Assembly: GCA_017631375.1 (NCBI GenBank)
Contig: JAGBTK010000051.1
Coordinates: 1-64,000 of the forward strand
Origin: Tidjanibacter sp.
GTDB taxonomy: Bacteria > Bacteroidota > Bacteroidia > Bacteroidales > Rikenellaceae
Direction of reading: 5' to 3'
Length of the DNA: 64,000 bases
Shown here: one piece after another, positions 57,950-64,000 of the stretch
How the letters are laid out: each line of letters opens with the position of its first letter
Numbering within the stretch: position 1 is the first letter of the stretch
Made by a program: the position numbers and the translations under genes
Notes under the pieces: model-generated
Database searches by the model: none
Told to the model about the DNA's origin: nothing
What the model saw: only the letters and a program-made list of their open reading frames with translations

Positions 57950-58969
57950 ATGAATAGTGTATTTGTATATTGCGAGTGGGAGGGCAAGTGCGTTGCTGAG
58001 GTTAGCCAGGAGTTGCTGACCAAGGGTCGTAAGTTGGCCGATACGCTGGGGGTTAAGTTGGAGGCTGTGGTGGCTGCTGATGACCTCTCGGGTGTTGAGC
58101 AGCAGGTGTTGCCCTATGGTGTTGATGTGTTGCACCTCTTTGAGGGCGAGGGATTGTTCCCCTACACCTCACTGCCCCACGCATCTATATTGATTAATCT
58201 CTTCCGCGAGGAGCAACCCCAGATATGTCTGATGGGCGCAACCGTTATTGGTCGCGACCTGGGGCCTCGTGTGTCATCGGCACTACATAGTGGTCTGACT
58301 GCCGATTGCACCTCGTTGGAGATTGGTCCTTATGAGGATAAGAAGAGTGGCAAGAGTTACGATAGCCTCCTCTACCAGATCCGTCCCGCTTTTGGTGGCA
58401 ATATAGTGGCTACCATTGTCAATCCCGACAATCGTCCCCAGATGGCAACCGTGCGCAAGGGTGTGATGAAACGCGAGATTGTGAGCGAGGATTATAAAGG
58501 CGATGTTGTACGACACAAAGTGGCTGAGTATGTGAGTGATACTGATTATGCTGTTAAGGTGTTGAAGCGTCACGTTCAGCCTGCAGCCAATAATCTTGGC
58601 GGTGCATCGATTGTGGTTGCCGGTGGCTATGGTATGGGCTCGAAAGAGGGCTTTGATATGCTCTACGAACTCGCGGATGTGCTCCACGCTGAGGTGGGTG
58701 CAAGTCGTGCCGCTATTGATGCGGGCTACTGCGTTGCCAATTTGCAGATTGGTCAGACAGGTGTTACCGTGCGCCCCAAACTCTATATCGCTTGCGGTAT
58801 TTCGGGTCAGATTCAGCACATTGCAGGTATGCAGGAGAGCGGAATCATCATCTCGATTAACTCTGACCCTGCGGCACCAATCAATGCCATTGCCGACTAT
58901 GTTATCGTTGGTAGGGTAGAGGATGTTGTGCCCAAAATGATTAAGTATTACAAACAGAACAGTAAGTAA
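57950..58969 (+). CDS. etfA: electron transfer flavoprotein alpha subunit
   Basis: 339 residues. N-terminal ETF domain, then the FAD-binding C-terminal domain with VVAGGYGMGSKEGF, ASRAAIDAGY, QIGQTGVTVRPKLYIACGISGQIQH (conserved block) and INSDPAAPINAIADYVIVG. Pairs with EtfB. It is 15 nt behind etfB and 11 nt ahead of the dehydrogenase gene. Confidence 0.95.
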   Translation: MNSVFVYCEWEGKCVAEVSQELLTKGRKLADTLGVKLEAVVAADDLSGVEQQVLPYGVDVLHLFEGEGLFPYTSLPHASILINLFREEQPQICLMGATVIGRDLGPRVSSALHSGLTADCTSLEIGPYEDKKSGKSYDSLLYQIRPAFGGNIVATIVNPDNRPQMATVRKGVMKREIVSEDYKGDVVRHKVAEYVSDTDYAVKVLKRHVQPAANNLGGASIVVAGGYGMGSKEGFDMLYELADVLHAEVGASRAAIDAGYCVANLQIGQTGVTVRPKLYIACGISGQIQHIAGMQESGIIISINSDPAAPINAIADYVIVGRVEDVVPKMIKYYKQNSK

Positions 58970-58980
58970 CAGAGATAGTT

Positions 58981-60696
58981 ATGGCAAATTACTATAAGAC
59001 AACGCCCGCCCTTTCTTATCATCTGCATCACCCTCTGATGGAGCGAATTTGTGCTCTCAAAGAGCGCGACTATCGCGATAAGGAGGAGTATGACTATGCA
59101 CCCGTCGATTTTGAGGATGCTATGGACTCCTACGAGAGAGTGTTGGAGATTGTGGGCGAGATTTGTGGTGAGATTATTGCTCCCAATGCAGAGGGTGTCG
59201 ATCACGATGGCCCAACGCTTGCCGAGGGTAGGGTGACCTATGCTGCCGGTACTCAGCAAAATCTGGATGCTACGCGTCAGGCGGGATTGATGGGTATGGC
59301 TATGCCGCGTCGCTATGGCGGTCTGAACTTCCCTATCGTACCCTATATGATGGCTGCCGATATGGTGAGCAGTGCCGATGCGGGTTTTGAGAATCTGTGG
59401 GGTTTGCAGGACTGCGCAGAGACGCTCTACGAGTTTGGCACACCCGAACAGCACGAGCGTTTTATTCCGAGGGTTTGCGCGGGTGAGACTATGTCGATGG
59501 ACCTCACCGAGCCAGATGCAGGTAGCGACTTGCAGAGCGTGATGCTTCGCGCTACTTGGAGCGAGGAGCGAGGCTGCTGGCTGCTCAATGGCGTGAAACG
59601 ATTTATCACCAATGGCGATGCAGATATCCACCTGGTGCTTGCACGCTCGGAGGAGGGTACTCGAGATGGCCGTGGCCTGTCGATGTTTATCTATGACAAG
59701 CGAAGCGGTGGCGTAATTGTGCGACGCATTGAGAATAAGATGGGTATCAAAGGATCGCCCACCTGCGAGTTGGTCTATAAGGATGCCCCCGCAGAGCTGT
59801 GTGGCAGCCGCCGCCTGGGACTTATCAAATATGTGATGGCACTGATGAATGGCGCTCGCTTGGGTATTGCTGCTCAGAGTGTTGGCCTTTCGCAGAGAGC
59901 ATACGACGAGGCAGTGGCTTATGCCCGCGACCGTCGTCAGTTTGGTAAGGCTATCGAGCACTTCCCTGCTGTATATGATATGCTTTCGCTGATGAAGGCT
60001 AAACTTGACGCCTCGCGTACACTGCTCTACGAAACAGCTCGCTTTGTTGATGTATATAAGGCACTTGACGATATTGCTCGTGAGCGTAGCCTCACTCCTG
60101 AGGAGCGTGCCGAGCAGAAACGCTACTCGCGTCTTGCCGACAGCCTCACTCCGCTGGCTAAGGGTATGGGCAGCGAGTATGCCAACCAGAACACCTACGA
60201 CTGTATTCAGATCCACGGTGGCTCAGGCTTTATGAAGGAGTACGCCTGCGAGCGACTCTACCGCGATGCCCGTATCACCTCTATTTATGAGGGTACAACC
60301 CAGCTGCAGACAGTAGCCGCTATCCGCTATGTTACCAATGGTTTCTATGCGGAGCAGTTGCGTGGCTATGAGGCTGAGTGTGTGGGTGATGAGTGGCAGT
60401 CGTTGAAGGCAGTGCTTGCCAATATGGCGGCTAAGTATGAGGCAGCAGTTGCAAAGATTACCGAGAGTCAGAATCAGGAACTTCTCGATTTCTGCGCTCG
60501 TCGCCTGGTGGAGATGGCTACCGTTACCATTATGGGCCACCTTTTGGTGCGTGATGCAAGTGCAGAGCCTGCTCTGTTTGCCCGCTCGGCTAAGGTCTAT
60601 GTGCGCTATGCAGCCGCTGAGGTGGCAAGGCACGAGGCTTATATTGAGAGTGTTACGGTCGATGACTTAGCCGATCACCGAGCCGTTGAAGAATAA
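58981..60696 (+). CDS. acyl-CoA dehydrogenase
   Basis: 571 residues, longer than the common 380-residue enzymes. N- and middle domains contain MDLTEPDAGSDLQSV and WLLNGVKRFITNGD; the C-terminal FAD domain has CIQIHGGSGFMKEYACERLYRDARI and the catalytic Glu in IYEGTTQLQ. A further C-terminal helical region of about 130 residues follows. Adjacent etfBA suggests a complete electron route, in an anaerobe possibly for reductive, bifurcating butyryl/crotonyl-CoA chemistry as well as oxidation. A strong terminator follows. Confidence 0.93.
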   Translation: MANYYKTTPALSYHLHHPLMERICALKERDYRDKEEYDYAPVDFEDAMDSYERVLEIVGEICGEIIAPNAEGVDHDGPTLAEGRVTYAAGTQQNLDATRQAGLMGMAMPRRYGGLNFPIVPYMMAADMVSSADAGFENLWGLQDCAETLYEFGTPEQHERFIPRVCAGETMSMDLTEPDAGSDLQSVMLRATWSEERGCWLLNGVKRFITNGDADIHLVLARSEEGTRDGRGLSMFIYDKRSGGVIVRRIENKMGIKGSPTCELVYKDAPAELCGSRRLGLIKYVMALMNGARLGIAAQSVGLSQRAYDEAVAYARDRRQFGKAIEHFPAVYDMLSLMKAKLDASRTLLYETARFVDVYKALDDIARERSLTPEERAEQKRYSRLADSLTPLAKGMGSEYANQNTYDCIQIHGGSGFMKEYACERLYRDARITSIYEGTTQLQTVAAIRYVTNGFYAEQLRGYEAECVGDEWQSLKAVLANMAAKYEAAVAKITESQNQELLDFCARRLVEMATVTIMGHLLVRDASAEPALFARSAKVYVRYAAAEVARHEAYIESVTVDDLADHRAVEE

Positions 60697-60740
60697 AAAA
60701 AAGATTACACAACCATTTTTTAAGGCATATATTAACCAGA

Positions 60741-60778
60741 AACGAAGGGAGATGCTGTGAAGCACCTCCCTTCGTTCA
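60741..60778. terminator. bidirectional terminator after acyl-CoA dehydrogenase
   Basis: AACGAAGGGAG-TGCT / AGCA-CTCCCTTCGTT (60741-60755, 60761-60775), one mismatch, between convergent genes. Confidence 0.88.
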
Positions 60779-60795
60779 TTTTTCCACTCTGTTTT

Positions 60796-61701
60796 CTACT
60801 CCTCGCTGGTGGCAGCCTTGTTCTTCTCTATGGTTGCCATAAACTGCTCACAGTAACTCTTCGATACCGGTATCGGACGAATAGAGGAGTTGTCGAGAAT
60901 TACAAAAGTATTGCCTCGCTCGTTGCGCAAGAGCTTGATTTTCGAAATGTTAACCAAGTAGGAGCGGTGGCAGCGATACATCGGAGTATCGGCACACATC
61001 TCCTCTACAGCTTTGGTGCGGGCGCGGAGCATATAGTTGTTCAGTTTGCCGTCGCTCTCGTAATATACCTTCACATAGTTGTCCTGCGACTCCATATAGT
61101 AGAGCGATTCAACTCCTACCGAGAGTTTTAGATTGCCATTGTAGTCGTAGAGATTTACCAGATGGTCTGCGCTCTCGTGGCGTGCGTGACGACGGGTGAG
61201 GGCAGCGGCAAGTTCCTCTTTCTTGGTCTGAATCTCCGCATACATAGTTATAAAGGTATAGGGGATGGCGAGAATCAGCGACACGCAGAGTGTTGTGCGC
61301 AGCAACAGCGGACCGATTGCCACCTCTATAGGCATCTCGGGAAGGATTATCAGCGAGGTGTAGAGCAAATAGAATGAGGCAATAACTACCATCTCAACAG
61401 CCAGCCATACTATAAACTGAGGCATTGTAATCACATTGCGCTTGCTCTGTACATGGGCCATCAGTGACTTGCTTATGGCGAGCAAAACGATTGCTCCTGC
61501 GTAGAATACTATGGTGTTAAGTGCTGTTCTTGGTGAGTTAAAGCCAAACCACGCTGTGCCTGTAAATGGTGTGTAGATCACCATAAACAGCATAGAGAAT
61601 ATAGTAACAAACACTATTGACGACCATAAGTACTTACGGTTGAATAGATATTTGGGTACTTCATTTTTCATCATCGTGCTATCTTTTGTTTGGATAGACA
61701 A
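60796..61701 (-). CDS. membrane-bound LytTR transcription regulator
   Basis: 301 residues. Four transmembrane helices (about 22-150), a charged coiled segment (AEIQTKKEELAAALTRRHARHE), and a C-terminal LytTR domain (about 195-290: SLYYMESQDNYVKVYY, RCHRSYLVNISKIKLL, IPVSKSYCEQF). Same architecture and clear LytTR similarity to the 26.1-kb gene, but without its basic N-terminal extension. ATG at 61701 or the MM ten codons later could be the start. A 10-bp inverted repeat lies just upstream and suggests autoregulation. It is divergent from fabH. Confidence 0.85.
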   Translation of the reverse strand: MSIQTKDSTMMKNEVPKYLFNRKYLWSSIVFVTIFSMLFMVIYTPFTGTAWFGFNSPRTALNTIVFYAGAIVLLAISKSLMAHVQSKRNVITMPQFIVWLAVEMVVIASFYLLYTSLIILPEMPIEVAIGPLLLRTTLCVSLILAIPYTFITMYAEIQTKKEELAAALTRRHARHESADHLVNLYDYNGNLKLSVGVESLYYMESQDNYVKVYYESDGKLNNYMLRARTKAVEEMCADTPMYRCHRSYLVNISKIKLLRNERGNTFVILDNSSIRPIPVSKSYCEQFMATIEKNKAATSEE

Positions 61702-61710
61702 AATTGGTGA

Positions 61711-61745
61711 TTTTGTGGTAGAATTGCAATAGTTTTACCACAAAA
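61711..61745. promoter_or_regulatory. 10-bp inverted repeat between LytTR gene and fabH
   Basis: TTTTGTGGTA (61711-61720) and TACCACAAAA (61736-61745), perfect, separated by 15 nt. It starts 10 nt before the LytTR start codon. The position fits an operator. Confidence 0.6.
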
Positions 61746-61811
61746 AACGCCACTTTCGCCACTCAGCCCCCTCGTTTGCCACAATTGAGGAGCGGAAAAA
61801 GAGCAGGTTAT

Positions 61812-61848
61812 TACATTTGCATTGTCCTCCGAGAGCCGTTTTCGGAGG
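61812..61848 (+). promoter_or_regulatory. fabH promoter box and leader hairpin
   Basis: TACATTTG (61812-61819) is a -7 box; CCTCCGA (61826-61832) / TCGGAGG (61842-61848) forms a hairpin at the start of the predicted leader. Confidence 0.5.
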
Positions 61849-61880
61849 CACTTTTGTAGAATAAACTAAATGCAAAGCGT

Positions 61881-62834
61881 ATGAAAATTATTGGAACCGG
61901 CAGGGCGCATCCCGCTTTTACTCTGACCAACTCTATGCTCGAAGATATACTCGATACGAGCAATGAGTGGATTATGGAGCGCACGGGAATCACCCAACGC
62001 CAAATCATCACCGATGAGAAATTGGAAGATTTGGCCGCCGAAGCAGCACGCCAGGCGCTTGACGATGCTGGTCTGACAGCAAAAGATATAGATCTGCTGA
62101 TATGCTCCAATGTGGTCAATGAGTATGCTACTCCCTCGCTCGGCTGTGTGGTCGAGGGGTTGATTGGTGCGGAGTGCCCTACCTATGATATAAATGCCGC
62201 CTGCTCCGGATTTGTTTATGCCCTGAGTATGGCTGAGGCATATCTCCGCTCGGGGATGTTTCGCCGAATCTTGATCCTCTGCGCAGAGGAGCCTACCCGT
62301 ATGGTGAGTTGGCAAGACCGCTCCACCTGTGTCCTCTTTGGCGATGCAGCAGGTGCGGTGGTGGTGACTGCGGGTGATGAGATGAAGGCTATCCGTATCA
62401 CCGCGACCCCCAAGCGCGATGTATTGCGCTACGAGCGTATGTTGCAGCCCACGCCCTATATTACCAAGAGCGAGAGCGATGTGCCGTTGGTGATGAATGG
62501 TCGCGAGGTTTTTAAGACCGCCGTTACCTCCTCGATTGCCGATGTGAAGGGTGTTCTGAGTGATTCGGGAGTAGATAAGGACGAGGTGAAGTACTATATT
62601 CTTCACCAGGCCAATGTTCGCATTATTGAGGCTATCCGTGAGCATTTCAAGCAGCCTGCGGAGAAATTCCCGCGCAATGTGGATAAGTATGGTAACACCT
62701 CCTCGGCAAGCATTCCCGTTATGCTTGATGAGATGAGCCGCAAAGGGTGTTTCAAGCGAGGCGACAAGTTGGTGCTGAGTGCTTTTGGAGCAGGATTTAC
62801 CACTGCTGCCTGCCTGATTGAGTGGGCAAAATAG
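61881..62834 (+). CDS. fabH: 3-oxoacyl-ACP synthase III
   Basis: 317-residue condensing enzyme starting fatty acid synthesis from acyl-CoA and malonyl-ACP. Catalytic triad: Cys108 in INAACSGFVYAL, His in HQANVRI and Asn in YGNTSSASIPV. GAGFTTAACLIEW at the C-terminus is typical. The gene is followed 27 nt later by fabF without an acpP, fabD or fabG between them, unlike the common fab cluster. It probably shares regulation with the divergent LytTR gene. Confidence 0.93.
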   Translation: MKIIGTGRAHPAFTLTNSMLEDILDTSNEWIMERTGITQRQIITDEKLEDLAAEAARQALDDAGLTAKDIDLLICSNVVNEYATPSLGCVVEGLIGAECPTYDINAACSGFVYALSMAEAYLRSGMFRRILILCAEEPTRMVSWQDRSTCVLFGDAAGAVVVTAGDEMKAIRITATPKRDVLRYERMLQPTPYITKSESDVPLVMNGREVFKTAVTSSIADVKGVLSDSGVDKDEVKYYILHQANVRIIEAIREHFKQPAEKFPRNVDKYGNTSSASIPVMLDEMSRKGCFKRGDKLVLSAFGAGFTTAACLIEWAK

Positions 62835-62861
62835 AATGTTGAAAATAAAGGAACAAAAAAT

Positions 62862-64000
62862 ATGAAAGAGAGAAGAGTTGTGATTACCGGTATGGGTGTT
62901 GTTTCGCCCGTAGGAAATAGCGTGGAGGAGTTCTGGCAACACCTCACCGAGGGCTATTGCGGTATCGACTATATAAAAGGCTATGAGGATACACCCCTCC
63001 CCGTGCGTCTGGCAGGTCAGATTCGCGACTTCGACCCCAAAAAGTGGGGTGTGGATGCAGGCAGTATCCGTCGCAGCGACACCTATTGCCAATATGCAAT
63101 GGTTGCCGCTATTCAGGCTATGGAGCAGAGCGGTTTGGAGAGTGGTGCTAATGTTGCACCTGAGCGTCTGGGCGTATATATCGGCTCGGGAATTGGCGGT
63201 ATCGGTACTTTTGTGAATGAGTCGTCGAAGTTGATTGAGGAGGGTGCAGAGCGCATTTCGCCCCTCTTTATCCCGATGATGATCTCCAATATTGCCGCAG
63301 GTAATGTGGCTATCCGTTTTAACGCACAAGGCCCCTGCCTGCCCGTGGTGACCGCTTGTGCTACGGGCACACACGCTGCAGGTGAGGCATATCGTGCTAT
63401 TCGCTATGGCTATGCTGATGCCATTATCACAGGCGGTGCTGAGGCGGCTGTTCATCCCATTGCCATTGGTGGCTTTGCCAATAGCAAGGCTCTCTCGCGT
63501 AGCGAAAAGCCCGATGCAGCCTCGCTGCCCTTCGACGCAAAGCGTGGTGGCTTTGTTATTGCGGAGGGAGCAGGTGTCTTGGTGATGGAGGAGTACGACC
63601 ACGCAGTAGCACGCGGTGCAACCATCTATGCCGAAGTGTGTGGCTATGGCAATAGTTGCGATGCTCACCACTATACCGCACCTCGTCCCGATGGGTCGGC
63701 AGCAGCACGCGCCATACGCTTGTCGCTCGACGAGGCGGGCTATACACCTCACGACACACTCTACATTAATGCCCACGGAACAGGTACTCCGCTCAACGAC
63801 AAGTCCGAGACAGCAGCTATCAAGTTGGCATTGGGCGAGAAGGAGGCTCGCAAGGCGGTGATTAGTTCTACCAAGTCGATGACGGGACATATGCTCGGCG
63901 CGGCAGGTGGTGTTGAGCTTATCGCCTCGGCCCTGGCACTCCAGACGGGAGTTGTACCTCCCACGATCGGTCTGACAACCCCCGATCCTGAATGCGACCT
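62862..64000 (+). CDS. fabF: 3-oxoacyl-ACP synthase II (partial, cut by window end)
   Basis: 379 codons visible, C-terminus missing. KAS II features: ERRVVITGMGVVSPVGNS start, Cys166 in VTACATGT, His305 in NAHGTGTPLND and His343 in KSMTGHMLGAAGG. It elongates acyl-ACP by two carbons. As only about 35 residues of the usual 415 are missing, the gene probably ends soon after the window. Confidence 0.94.
   Translation, partial: MKERRVVITGMGVVSPVGNSVEEFWQHLTEGYCGIDYIKGYEDTPLPVRLAGQIRDFDPKKWGVDAGSIRRSDTYCQYAMVAAIQAMEQSGLESGANVAPERLGVYIGSGIGGIGTFVNESSKLIEEGAERISPLFIPMMISNIAAGNVAIRFNAQGPCLPVVTACATGTHAAGEAYRAIRYGYADAIITGGAEAAVHPIAIGGFANSKALSRSEKPDAASLPFDAKRGGFVIAEGAGVLVMEEYDHAVARGATIYAEVCGYGNSCDAHHYTAPRPDGSAAARAIRLSLDEAGYTPHDTLYINAHGTGTPLNDKSETAAIKLALGEKEARKAVISSTKSMTGHMLGAAGGVELIASALALQTGVVPPTIGLTTPDPECD

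Overview
This is a chromosomal segment of a Bacteroidota bacterium, most likely an anaerobic gut member of the Bacteroidales; Alistipes/Rikenellaceae-like is my best guess, but the genus cannot be fixed from this window. The evidence is a short 286-residue primary sigma factor, many promoters of the Bacteroidota type (TTTG about 20 nt before TAnnTTTG), a BACON-domain lipoprotein, a DUF4492-cydA-cydB oxidase operon, a GldH-type lipoprotein, and an infC gene that starts at ATC. I see no phage, insertion sequence, CRISPR array or rRNA. There is one clear tRNA (Arg, TCT).

Layout. 1-6.2 kb: translation and vitamin B6 run (ricT-like tail, gldH, trmB, pdxA, CPBP protease, thrS, infC). 6.4-8.8 kb (minus): gcvT and a GNAT-like protein. 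9-10.3 kb: gdhA. 10.6-15.3 kb: three exported carbohydrate-active proteins (two esterases and a GH3 glycosidase) behind a promoter with a 19-bp palindrome. 15.4-19.1 kb: guanine deaminase-like enzyme, exported EEP phosphodiesterase, orphan VWA protein, exported hydrolase. 19.3-23.5 kb: cytochrome bd oxidase and a DUF819 membrane protein. 23.6-27.2 kb: AT-rich GIY-YIG/DUF4268 protein, an alpha/beta hydrolase with a structured leader, and a membrane LytTR regulator. 27.3-32.4 kb: argS, dusB, rpsP-rimM, a small lipoprotein, tRNA-Arg. 32.5-36.5 kb: Nudix, S9 peptidase and MBL genes in one run, with a divergent SRPBCC gene. 36.9-44.1 kb: ffh, then a minus block of rlmI, 3'-5' exonuclease, recQ, ferredoxin and serS. 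44.3-53.2 kb: glutaminyl cyclase, metH, metF, M20 hydrolase, rRNA/tRNA methyltransferase, NSS transporter. 53.7-56.2 kb: htrA and rpoD. 57-60.7 kb: etfB-etfA-acyl-CoA dehydrogenase. 60.8-64 kb: a second membrane LytTR regulator divergent from fabH-fabF, the latter cut by the window end.

The main unexplained signal lies between genes. A family of imperfect palindromes shares a small core (CATAC, 5-6 nt, GTATG) while the long arms differ from copy to copy but stay self-complementary. Three copies begin at or just after the stop codons of an SRPBCC gene, ffh and rpoD, one lies about 25 nt after infC, and a degenerate copy lies in the repeat field behind the NSS transporter. At ffh and rpoD it is followed by the same compound block: a conserved stretch of nearly 90 nt, a GCRTC-tgt-GAYGC hairpin with compensatory changes, an identical intrinsic terminator and a 9-bp ATAGGAGTA-like microsatellite. 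Other leads are two local tandem arrays (82 bp and 91/92 bp), a terminator stem reused at three loci, an 18-nt sequence shared by the argS and serS promoters, and operator-like repeats upstream of both LytTR genes.
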